A model generated the notes under the pieces. The model was not told where the DNA came from. It was given only the letters and a program-made list of their open reading frames with translations, and did not search any database. Shown in pieces: positions 1-5,624 of a stretch of DNA of 5,624 bases. A program made the translations under genes and the position numbers. Every line of letters begins with the position of its first letter. The first letter of the stretch is position 1. Source of the DNA: Silvimonas sp. JCM 19000 (GTDB taxonomy: Bacteria; Pseudomonadota; Gammaproteobacteria; Burkholderiales; Chitinibacteraceae); assembly GCA_001313065.1 (NCBI GenBank), contig BBFD01000266.1, forward strand, positions 1-5,624, written 5' to 3'.

Positions 1-119
1 TGAGCAATGTGCGCAGCCGCTTGCAGACCTTGTATGGCGACCGCGCCCGGCTGCAGGTGAGCGCCAATGCCGAGCGCGGCGTGACCGCGCTGCTTGAATT
101 ACCCTTGCAAGGAGTTTGA
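1..119 (+). CDS. Sensor histidine kinase, LytS/YehU type, C-terminal end (partial)
   Basis: The first complete codon is at position 3 and the frame runs to TGA at 117-119. The 38 visible residues include NVRSRLQTLYGDRARL followed by a short beta strand and LLELPL, the usual end of the HATPase_c domain of LytS/YehU-type kinases (typically N-x-R-x-R-L-x-x-x-Y-G, then LxLPL). Such proteins are inner-membrane kinases that phosphorylate a LytTR response regulator, and one begins 1 nt after this stop, which supports the call. Sensor and dimerisation regions lie outside the window, so the stimulus is unknown. This is the only coding stretch in the window without an apparent indel. Confidence 0.85.
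   Translation, partial: SNVRSRLQTLYGDRARLQVSANAERGVTALLELPLQGV
109..114 (+). promoter_or_regulatory. Ribosome binding site for the response regulator
   Basis: AAGGAG lies 6 nt before TTG at 121 and inside the last codons of the kinase gene. It decides the regulator start: the same frame also has a TTG at 94, but that has no Shine-Dalgarno and would add nine residues before the standard receiver-domain start. Confidence 0.8.
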
Positions 120-120
120 T

Positions 121-849
121 TTGCCCACCGCACTGATCGCCGATGACGAACCCAATCTGGCCACCGAACTGGCCGATCGCCTCGGCCGCTACTGGCCCGA
201 GTTGCAGATCGTCGCCATGCCGCGTAATGGTCCCGACGCGCTGGCGGCGTTGAATACGCTGAAACCGGATTTTGCCTTTCTCGACATCCGCATGCCTGGC
301 CTCGATGGCATGCAAGTGGCGCGTCTGGCCAGCGGTAGCCGCGTGGTGTTTGTGACGGCGTATGACGAATACGCCGTGGACGCCTTTGATACCGCCGCGG
401 TCGATTATCTGCTCAAGCCGATCAACGATGAACGCTTGCTCAAATGCATTAGCCGGCTGCAACGCGGTGATGCCGCCGCCCCCACATCCACGGCAACCAT
501 CCCGGCCGCGCCTGCCGCCAGCGACCTGATCCAGTGGCTCACCGTGGGGCTGAACGATATTACCCACCTGGTCGATGTGGCCGACGTGGTGTATTTCCAG
601 CCTCCGACAAATACACCGAGGTCATCACGCGTGAAAAAACGTCATCTGATTCGCACGCCGCTCAAGGAGCTGGCGCAACGGCTGGACCCAACGCGCTTTG
701 CCCAGGTGCACCGTGGCGTGATCGTGCAACTGGCCGCCATCGACCATATCCAGCGCGATTTGCTCGGCCGGCTGCGGATACATCTGCGTCAGCACGGCGA
801 TGTACTGCCGGTCAGCCGCGCTTATGCCGGGCTGTTCCGCCAGATGTGA
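121..849 (+). CDS. LytTR-family two-component response regulator
   Basis: Cytoplasmic DNA-binding regulator of about 242 aa, a normal length for the LytR/AlgR family. Residues 1-115 are a receiver domain: acidic pocket D8/D9, phospho-acceptor D55 in FLDIRMPG, conserved T79 in FVTAYDEYAV and K99-P100 in YLLKP. A Pro/Ala linker (about 117-135) leads to a LytTR DNA-binding domain (about 139-242) with HLIRTPLKEL, RFAQVHRGVIV and a final PVSRAYAGLFRQM. The TTG start at 121 is chosen for its AAGGAG at 6 nt. It follows the kinase gene by 1 nt, so the two are surely cotranscribed. Oddity: residues 161-174 (601-642) are out of frame. One base earlier this stretch reads SDKYTEVITREK, the expected LytTR segment, so a lost base near 600 and an extra A in the run at 634-639 compensate each other. 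Target promoters are unknown. Confidence 0.93.
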   Translation: MPTALIADDEPNLATELADRLGRYWPELQIVAMPRNGPDALAALNTLKPDFAFLDIRMPGLDGMQVARLASGSRVVFVTAYDEYAVDAFDTAAVDYLLKPINDERLLKCISRLQRGDAAAPTSTATIPAAPAASDLIQWLTVGLNDITHLVDVADVVYFQPPTNTPRSSRVKKRHLIRTPLKELAQRLDPTRFAQVHRGVIVQLAAIDHIQRDLLGRLRIHLRQHGDVLPVSRAYAGLFRQM

Positions 850-1590
850 TCAAACCACTGGCGCGGCGCGCCAACAGGCCCACTACGCCGCAGCCGAGCA
901 GCGCCCAGGTTTCCGGCTCGGCACCGGGTCAAGCGTGAGACCGTGGCGTTGATACCGAAAACGTCGCGCTCGCCGTAGCTGTCTACAAATGTGCCGGAAG
1001 AGCCGCCCTTGTCCCACTCATACATGCTCTGCCAGGTCACGCTGGTGATCGCACTGGGGCGGTAGTCAGCGGTCTGGTAGGTCGGGTTCTGGTAGGCCTG
1101 GAAAAAGCGGTAGAGCAGCGCGGGATCGCCGTTTTCATCGGTGGTGGGCAGGCTGAAGCCATCATTGGTAAAGTCAAAACCAGTGACGGGCGTGCCGACA
1201 TAGGTCAGCGTCTGGTCGGGCACAAAGCTGGGCAGCGGACTCCCGTCATAAGGGATCAGTCCGATTGGCGCACCATAGGTCGCAAAATCCAGGCTGAAGC
1301 CGTTTTTTGGCGGTGATGGTGATATCGACCGACCGGCTCCAGTGGTCGCCGGTGGAAAAGTCGGGCATGGCCACCACAAATTGCGGCGAAAACTCGGTGC
1401 TCAGTTCGCGCGTTACGCCATCGACCATGATATTGCCGGTGCCGCCAAAAGCGGCCTTGACGAGCTCCGGCGTCGGGCTATCCGGGCCGACGCTGTAGCT
1501 GATGGTCATGGCATCCGAGTCATACAACACCACGGCCCACGCCGCCGGTGAGCAGGCCATTCCGGCCAGCAATATACATAAAGCGCGCAT
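850..1590 (-). CDS. PEP-CTERM sorted exported protein (frame-disrupted as read)
   Basis: Exported protein of about 246 aa after reconstruction. ATG at 1590 follows AAGGAG with 7 nt spacing. Residues 1-19 form a signal peptide (hydrophobic core ILLAGMAC, cleavage after AWA). The mature part is acidic and aromatic, without a domain I recognise. The C-terminus carries VPEPETWALLG, a hydrophobic helix and ARR, the tripartite exosortase sorting signal; such proteins are cut and moved to the surface or matrix. Frame breaks: an extra A in the run at 1302-1307, joining DITITAK to NGFSLDF, and two missing bases near 934 and 920, just before and within the PEP motif. The 3' end is uncertain: one more 1-nt shift near 862-872 would end it at the stop 850-852, whereas the PEP frame as read runs to 812-814, inside the regulator. 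The substrate or matrix role is unknown; no exosortase gene is in the window. Confidence 0.72.
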
Positions 1591-1597
1591 CGTGTAT

Positions 1598-1603
1598 CTC
1601 CTT
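1598..1603 (-). promoter_or_regulatory. Ribosome binding site for the PEP-CTERM protein
   Basis: AAGGAG on the - strand, 7 nt before ATG at 1590. It selects this start over the in-frame ATG at 1611, which would place charged residues (AARRYT) before the signal peptide. Confidence 0.75.
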
Positions 1604-1612
1604 GCAGCCACA

Positions 1613-1628
1613 GAGTCGGGTCTGACTC
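1613..1628. repeat. Small dyad GAGTC-N6-GACTC in the PEP-CTERM gene leader
   Basis: Perfect 5-bp arms (1613-1617 and 1624-1628) with a 6-nt loop, just upstream of the ribosome binding site of the - strand gene. It could form a weak hairpin in the leader RNA or be a protein site; arms this short can also be chance. Confidence 0.3.
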
Positions 1629-1723
1629 CCTCGGCTTATTCAGGCACATCCACGCCGCACTGGCTGCTGCGATCAAACAATAACGCGACTGACGGTGACG
1701 CATAGACCCATCCCGCTGGCATA

Positions 1724-1824
1724 GGGTGGGGCAAGACCCACCCTCCAGCGTGGCGCGCAAAAAAACGCAGCCCGTGGCTAGGGCTTTGGAGGGTGGGTCG
1801 CGACAGGGACGCCGAGTCCCACCC
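1724..1824. repeat. Nested inverted-repeat element of GGGTGGG/CCCACCC arms
   Basis: Four arms alternate: GGGTGGG at 1724-1730, CCCACCC at 1737-1743, GGGTGGG at 1791-1797, CCCACCC at 1818-1824. The middle pair extends to a perfect 13-bp inverted repeat (GACCCACCCTCCA at 1735-1747, its complement at 1787-1799) around a 39-nt loop that holds a further small hairpin (AGCCC 1769-1773, GGGCT 1781-1785). The left pair alone forms a 7-bp stem with a 6-nt loop. The element lies between two - strand genes, just after the stop of the barrel gene, so it may end that transcript; there is no clean U-tract, so I do not call a classical terminator. The composition resembles dispersed intergenic repeats of proteobacteria, but copy number cannot be judged from one window. 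Confidence 0.7.
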
Positions 1825-1832
1825 GATGTGAT

Positions 1833-2786
1833 CTAGAAACTGACCGCCAGGCCCAGCGATGCGCCGTGCACATTGTTGCCGAACACATAACGCGCAACCA
1901 GGCGCGTGCGGGTGATTACGACGTGGTATTTGCTCGAATCAAACTCGATGCCCGCGCCCAGTGAAGTCAGATCGTTAAAGCCGAGTGCGCCGCGCAGCTG
2001 GCCCAGATATTCGGTGTGCGCCAGTTCCAGCACGTAGCGCACCGGGCGGTCCATTAATTGCCAGCCGGTGGGGGCGCGGTAGCGCGTCCACAGACCAAAG
2101 CTTTGCGCTGTGGCCTCACCGTGCAGTTCGCCGCCAAAACTATGCATCGGAATATTGGCGTAGCGCAGTTCCAGCTCGTATTCATAGGCGGGCGTGAAAT
2201 CCTCATACACCAGCATCATGGAGCCGCCCAGGCCGTACACATTCATGGTGCCGCCATCCAGAAAACCGAAGTCGCGCCCGGTGTAGGCGTTGACGGCCCA
2301 GTCGGCCACGCGAATGTCACTGGCAACCTTGCCGACCGAGGCATTCAGGATCGGCCGCAGCCGCAATTTGGGCGTGAGGAAAAAAAATCCCAGCCTATGC
2401 CTGCACTGACGTTGATCGTATTCCAGCGCAGCGGCAAAAAAAGCGGTCTTCGCTGCCGTTGCTGGCCACAAAGGTGGGGTCATAGCGGGTGTAGCCGAGC
2501 ATGCCTTCCAGGTACACCGGAAAACTATCGCTCAGCGTGGCGCCGCCGCCTAACTGGGTGGACCACAAGCCAGGATTGCCCGATTCCGCGCTGTTGATCG
2601 AGAGCGAACTGGTGGTCACGTCCGGCACCACCGAGTAGCCCATCATCGCCACCACACCGTTGGCGCGCTTTTGCACGTTCTGACCGATCAGTCAAACGGC
2701 GCGCTGGCATCGGCACGGGCGCCATGGGCCATGCATGCCAGCAAAACCAGCCCGGCAGAGCGCAACAAGGCAGAAATGCGTGGCAT
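1833..2786 (-). CDS. Outer-membrane beta-barrel protein, solitary-autotransporter-like (frame-disrupted as read)
   Basis: Reconstructs to about 318 aa. ATG at 2786 follows a modest GAGGG at 6 nt. Residues 1-25 are a signal peptide (core GLVLLACMA, cleavage after ARA). The rest is alternating amphipathic strands: SFPVYLEGMLGYTRYDP, LRLRPILNASVGKVAS, YEYELELRYANI, RYVLELAHTEYLG and a last strand LGLAVSF ending in Phe, the outer-membrane insertion signature. The second half resembles stand-alone autotransporter-type barrel domains without a passenger, an assignment from memory of the pattern. Frame breaks: a missing base near 2690 (stop right after APFD; adding a T gives LIGQNVQKRA), one missing T in the 7-base run at 2436-2442, and one in the 8-base run at 2380-2387. 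Between the last two, the correct frame reads PLRWNTINVSAGIGWDFF. It is transcribed divergently from the downstream operon, so the two units probably share the control region. Substrate unknown. Confidence 0.75.
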
Positions 2787-2812
2787 CGGTGGCCCTCAAA
2801 TCAGAGTTACAA

Positions 2813-2842
2813 CATAGAAGCGCCCGCGCGGTTTTTTTACAA
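2813..2842 (-). promoter_or_regulatory. Possible sigma-70-type promoter for the - strand barrel gene
   Basis: On the - strand, TTGTAA (2842-2837) is followed after 18 nt by TCTATG (2818-2813), about 27 nt upstream of the ATG at 2786. The -35 match is fair and the -10 weak. The -35 hexamer overlaps the 14-bp palindrome at 2840-2853. Confidence 0.3.
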
Positions 2843-2853
2843 AATGCATTTTG
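2840..2853. promoter_or_regulatory. 14-bp perfect palindrome, candidate operator
   Basis: CAAAATGCATTTTG is its own reverse complement and sits in the AT-rich part of the divergent control region, overlapping the proposed -35 of the - strand gene. Its size and symmetry fit a site for a dimeric repressor or activator. No dedicated dimeric repressor gene is visible nearby, so the binding protein is unknown. Confidence 0.45.
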
Positions 2854-2896
2854 CTTTGTGAGATAGCGACAGCTATACCTTGAAGCAAATTTGTAA

Positions 2897-2914
2897 GCAA
2901 AGCGCAGGCTTTGC
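2897..2914. promoter_or_regulatory. Inverted repeat GCAAAGC-N4-GCTTTGC in the divergent region
   Basis: Perfect 7-bp arms (2897-2903 and 2908-2914) around GCAG, about 75 nt upstream of the + strand operon start. Two weaker dyads lie just before it: ATAGC-GACA-GCTAT at 2863-2876 and CAAATTTG at 2886-2893. It may be an operator or, if transcribed, a leader hairpin. I see no convincing -35/-10 pair for the + strand operon in 2787-2986. Confidence 0.4.
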
Positions 2915-2973
2915 GTACGTTGTATATCAGCGTCGTAGAGCGCGCCATATATGATTGTTCCCAGATTCCCGCC

Positions 2974-2978
2974 AGGAG
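2974..2978 (+). promoter_or_regulatory. Ribosome binding site for the first operon gene
   Basis: AGGAG, 8 nt before ATG at 2987, with a T/A-rich spacer. It supports this Met, which begins a clear signal peptide. Confidence 0.75.
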
Positions 2979-2986
2979 TTTTTTAA

Positions 2987-3953
2987 ATGTCTGTTTCGAG
3001 AAAGTTTTCTTTGGTCCACTTTGCTGTGACTGCCGCGCTGCTGGCCGGCACGGGCGCAGCATGGGCGACGGAAGGCGGTGCGGGGCGGCCGATTACCGGC
3101 AGATCATCAACCCCATGGCAGGCATCGTGCCGCCCGCGCCGGGTGAAGTGTTTGCCACCGTGTCGAGCATTTATTACGACGGCTCGCTGGGTGGCAGCAA
3201 GCAGTTGCCACTGGGCAATACCGTGGTGGCCAATGTCGATATGAAGGTGTCGTACAACTACCTTGGCCTTAGCTACATCTGGAAAACCGAACCGAGCGCA
3301 TGGAGCTACGCCTCCGGCATCGTGTTGCCGTTCCAGTACACCGACATCAGCGGCAGCCTTACCGGTTCGGCCGGCTTGCTGAATAAATCGGGCAGTGATT
3401 CGTCCACCCAGATGGCCGACATCCTGTTTGTGCCGCTGGCCATCGGGTATCACTTCAGCAAGACCGAGCATATGGCGCTCAGCTGCAGTTCTATGCGCCC
3501 ACCGGCAGCTATGACGCCAACCGCCTGGCCAATGCCGGGCAGAACACGTGGACCTTCATGCCCAGCCTGGCCTACACCAAAATCCTGCCCGAAAGCGATA
3601 TCGAACTGTCGGGCACGTGGGGGCTGGAGTTTTATTCGCCCAATAGCGATACGCACTATCACAACGGCGCCATCACCACGCTGGATTTGACGGCCATCAA
3701 GCGCTTTGCCTCAGGTTGGGGCGGCGGCGCCGTGTTTGGCTGGATCCAGCAGATCAGCGACGACACCGGTGGCCTGGCCAACGAAATCGGCAGCAACCGC
3801 GGCCGTACCCTCGGCCTCGGGCCCATCCTGACCTGGCAAGGCAAAGCGGGCAAAACGCCGGTGTCGGCCAGCCTGCGCTGGGTTAGCGAATTTGATGTGG
3901 CCAACCGGCCGCGCGGTAACGGAATTCAACTGAACGCCACTGGACAATTCTGA
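2987..3953 (+). CDS. Outer-membrane barrel protein, Phenol_MetA_deg/'transporter' family (frame-disrupted as read)
   Basis: Reconstructs to about 322 aa. Residues 1-27 are a signal peptide (core AVTAALLAG, cleavage after AWA). The mature N-terminus reads GAGRPITGQ, then IVPPAPGEVFATVSSIYYDGS, the opening Gly/Pro pattern of the family named after the meta-pathway of phenol degradation, whose members are thought to be outer-membrane channels for hydrophobic or aromatic compounds. Alternating strands follow (DMKVSYNYLGLSYIWKT, LQFYAPTGSYDANRLA, DIELSGTWGLEFYSP) and the protein ends NATGQF with a terminal Phe. Frame breaks: a missing C near 3100 (TGR should be TGQIINPMAG) and a missing C near 3483 (MAL should continue SLQFYAPTG). 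It is the first gene of the + strand operon and its stop overlaps the next start (TGATG at 3951-3955), so the two are translationally coupled. The exact substrate cannot be told. Confidence 0.8.
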
Positions 3954-4739
3954 TGCTCAAACAGCTCTGGGCCTGCGCCTTGCTTGCCACTTTTGCTAAC
4001 GCCGCAGCATGGGCGGATAGCGCCGATGACGCCAACAAAAGCAATAACCCGCTTAACCCGGCCCCAGGGCTGAATTTTCAGGATTACTACGTGCCGACGC
4101 TGTTTGGCAGCGACAAATACACCAACGACTTTTTTTTGTTGCGCGGCACGCTGCCGATTGCGCCCGGCGTGCTGCCGGTACCGCAGTTGTTGCGCGCCAC
4201 TGTACCGATCAGTACGCGGCCTGATCCCGCCGGGGGCTATTCGACGGCGCTGGGCGATATCAATCTGTTTGATATCTTTTTTTGTTTGGCGCCAACGGCA
4301 TGGAATTCGGGATCGGCCCGCTGCTGACCATGCCCACCGCCACGCACGATTATCTGGCACCGGCAAATGGCAGGGCGGTCTGGCCGCGGTTGTGGTCAGC
4401 CCGACCAAACAGCGTTTGCTGGGCGCGCTGGTGCAATGGCAGCACTCGTTTGCGGGTGACGACGATCGCAGCAATACCAACAGCGCCACTTTCCAGCCCT
4501 TCCTGATCTACAACCTGCCCGAAGGCTGGTACCTGCGTTCCACCGGCACGTGGACGTTCAATCTGAATAACGGCGAAGGCTACATTCCGCTGGGCTTTGG
4601 TGCGGGCAAGGCATGGAAAAGCGGCCAGACCGTTTACAACATGTATGTCGAACCACAAGCCACGGTCTGGCATGAAGGCGAAGGCCAACCTCACTGGACC
4701 CTTTTCTTTGGTCTGAATCTGACCCTTAACGGGCTATAA
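3953..4739 (+). CDS. Outer-membrane barrel protein of the bacterial family misnamed 'neuromedin U' (frame-disrupted as read)
   Basis: Reconstructs to about 262 aa. Residues 1-21 are a signal peptide (cleavage after AWA). Family marks in order: NPLNPAPGLNFQDYYVP (32-48), FFLLRGTLPI (60-69), QLLRATVPI (78-86), GDINLFDIF (101-109), GIGPLLTMPTATHDYLGTGKW (120-140), then HSFAGDDDR, QPFLIYNLPEGWYL and IPLGFGAGKAWK. These match the bacterial outer-membrane/transporter proteins often annotated 'neuromedin U', a label from weak similarity and not a function; they are related to the Phenol_MetA_deg barrels. Frame breaks: one T missing in the 7-base run at 4277-4283 (FFLFGANGMEFG expected) and one G missing near 4358 (DYLGTGKWQ expected). 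An intact 8-T run at 4130-4137 keeps frame. Translation is coupled to the preceding gene. Substrate unknown. Confidence 0.8.
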
Positions 4740-4744
4740 CCGAT

Positions 4745-4760
4745 CCGCAGCATGCTGCGG
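4745..4760. promoter_or_regulatory. 16-bp palindrome just before the DUF2092 gene ribosome binding site
   Basis: CCGCAGCATGCTGCGG is perfectly self-complementary. In RNA it gives a 6-bp GC-rich stem with a CATG loop, starting 5 nt after the preceding stop and ending just before AAGGA (4762-4766). It could tune translation of the next gene or protect the transcript end. It lacks a U-tract, so it is not a standard terminator. Confidence 0.5.
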
Positions 4761-4770
4761 CAAGGACATC

Positions 4771-5536
4771 ATGAAACCTGTACTTGAACCCCTATGCCTG
4801 GCGCTGGCCGTGCTGGCTGCCAGCACGGGCCAGACGTGGGCGGATGATCCCGTCAGCGTTGATCCGCAAGCCACGCAGGCGCTGCTCAAGATGGGCAGCT
4901 ATCTGCGCACCTTGCGCCAGTTTACCGTCAGCGCCGCCAGCACCACCGACGCGGTAGATGACGCGGGCCAGACGCTGCAGTTTGCCAACCAGACCGAGCT
5001 GAAGGTGCAACGGCCCAACCATCTGCAAGGCTGGGTCAAGGGCGATGACGGCACGCGTTCGTTCTTCTACGACGGCAGCACCTTTACGCTGCATGGCACC
5101 GAAAACAATTTCTACGCCAGCGTACCGGCCCCGGCCACCATCGCCGAACTGGTGGCGGATCTGGCCAGCAAATATGGCCTGGAAACGCCGCTGGCTGATC
5201 TGTTTTATTGGGGCACCGGCACCCAGCCCGAGCTGGCATCGGCCAGGTAATCGGCGAAGAACGGCTGGATGGCCAGATCTGCACCCATTACGCCTTCCGC
5301 CAGCCCGGCGTGGACTGGCAAGTGTGGATCCGCAAAGGCGCGCAGCCCTTGCCGTGCAAGCTGAGCATTATTGATGCCGAGAACGCCGCGCGGCCGCAAC
5401 ACACCGCCACGCTCAAGTGGCAACTGCAGCCGCATTTTACTGATCAGACGTTCACTTTGTGCCGCCAGCCGGTGCGCGGCGGATCGTGTTGCGCCCGCTC
5501 GATGCCTCGGCCCCAGCGGCCGACCCGGCGCAATGA
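4771..5536 (+). CDS. DUF2092 family periplasmic protein (frame-disrupted as read)
   Basis: Reconstructs to about 255 aa. AAGGA lies 4 nt before ATG. Residues 1-24 are a signal peptide (cleavage after TWA). The mature part follows the DUF2092 pattern: VDPQATQALLKMGSYLRTLR near the start, QFTVSA, GQTLQF, VQRPNHLQGW, FFYDGSTFTLH, FYASVPAPATIAELV, YGLETPLADLFYW, then GQICTHYAFRQPGVDWQVWI and PLPCKLSI. From memory this family has a LolA/LolB-like fold, an open half-barrel that can hold a lipid or other hydrophobic ligand; its function is not established. Frame breaks: one C missing near 5244 (ASA should continue QVIGEERLDG instead of stopping at 5248-5250) and one T missing in the run at 5456-5458 (TFTFVPPAGARRIVL expected, the usual family ending). 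Its place behind two barrel genes suggests a periplasmic partner for them. Confidence 0.82.
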
Positions 5537-5547
5537 CGGAGCCCCTC

Positions 5548-5624
5548 ATGCAGCGAAATCCATCGTAGTGAGCATGGTTGCGACGGCGTTGCTGCTGGCG
5601 TTTTCTGTAGATGCCAAGGCCTGG
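5548..5624 (+). CDS. Exported protein, N-terminal start only (partial)
   Basis: GGAG (5538-5541) lies 6 nt before ATG at 5548. As read the frame stops after MQRNPS, but restoring one A in the run at 5556-5558 gives MQRKSIVVSMVATALLLAFS followed by VDAKA-W: a complete Sec signal peptide with probable cleavage after AKA. An alternative start at ATG 5574 needs no indel but has a shorter n-region and no good Shine-Dalgarno. The gene begins 11 nt after the DUF2092 stop, so it is a fourth gene of the operon. The window ends at the first mature residue, so family and function cannot be judged. Confidence 0.6.

Noticed and set aside
94..120. Earlier TTG start for the response regulator at 94
   Set aside because: It lies inside the kinase gene with no Shine-Dalgarno. 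TTG at 121 has AAGGAG at 6 nt and begins the receiver domain normally.
534..938. Separate + strand gene overlapping the regulator 3' half
   Set aside because: Only its SDKYTEVITREK stretch is meaningful, and that belongs to the frameshifted LytTR domain; the rest is Arg/Pro/Ala-rich out-of-frame sequence.
2920..2953. Sigma-70 promoter TTGTAT/TATATG for the + strand operon
   Set aside because: The spacer is 22 nt, too long for a normal promoter, and no better -35 is found for either TA-rich hexamer.
2983..3471. Long - strand open frame opposite the first operon gene
   Set aside because: It has no domain or signal peptide and low-complexity His/Arg/Ala/Gly content typical of a frame antisense to GC-rich coding sequence. 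The + strand barrel explains the region.
2380..4283. Programmed slippage at T7/T8 runs in the barrel genes
   Set aside because: Slippage at such runs is possible, but similar breaks also occur at plain CC or GG pairs and in unrelated genes, and an 8-T run at 4130-4137 keeps frame. Sequencing error explains all of them at once.
3926..4489. Long - strand open frame opposite the second barrel gene
   Set aside because: Arg/Pro/Cys-rich antisense shadow with no motif; the + strand frame matches a known family.
1..5624. tRNA, rRNA, CRISPR, transposase or attachment sites
   Set aside because: No cloverleaf-like segment, regularly spaced repeats, transposase-like frame or flanking duplications were found on reading both strands by eye.

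Overview
The window looks like chromosomal DNA of a GC-rich Gram-negative bacterium, most likely a betaproteobacterium. Evidence: a LytS/LytR-type two-component pair, a PEP-CTERM (exosortase-sorted) protein, and several secreted beta-barrel proteins, two ending in the terminal Phe typical of outer-membrane barrels. I cannot name the genus from sequence alone.

Layout: (i) 1-849, the 3' end of a sensor histidine kinase and a complete LytTR response regulator on the + strand. (ii) 850-1590, a PEP-CTERM exported protein on the - strand, convergent with the regulator. (iii) 1591-1832, an intergenic region with a nested inverted repeat of GGGTGGG/CCCACCC arms. (iv) 1833-2786, an outer-membrane beta-barrel protein on the - strand. 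(v) 2787-2986, an AT-richer divergent control region full of dyad symmetries. (vi) 2987 to the window end, a + strand operon: an outer-membrane barrel of the Phenol_MetA_deg/'transporter' kind, a second barrel of the family usually misnamed 'neuromedin U' (coupled by a TGATG stop/start overlap), a DUF2092 periplasmic protein (LolA/LolB-like fold by recollection), and the start of another exported protein.

Read literally, every gene except the kinase fragment is frame-disrupted. About 14-15 single-base indels, mostly in homopolymer runs or doubled bases, break otherwise continuous, family-consistent proteins. Restoring one base at each site gives whole ORFs ending at sensible stops (about 242, 246, 318, 322, 262 and 255 aa). 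I found no in-frame nonsense codons that are independent of these indels, and the regulator has a deletion/insertion pair that scrambles only about 14 residues. This looks like uncorrected long-read indel error rather than gene decay. Disrupted genes are therefore annotated here as single CDSs with the break points named.

Biologically, the most interesting part is the envelope cluster: three outer-membrane barrels in a divergent arrangement, with a LolA-fold-like periplasmic protein in the same operon, which suggests handling of a hydrophobic substrate across the cell envelope. Whether the neighbouring two-component system controls it cannot be told from the sequence.
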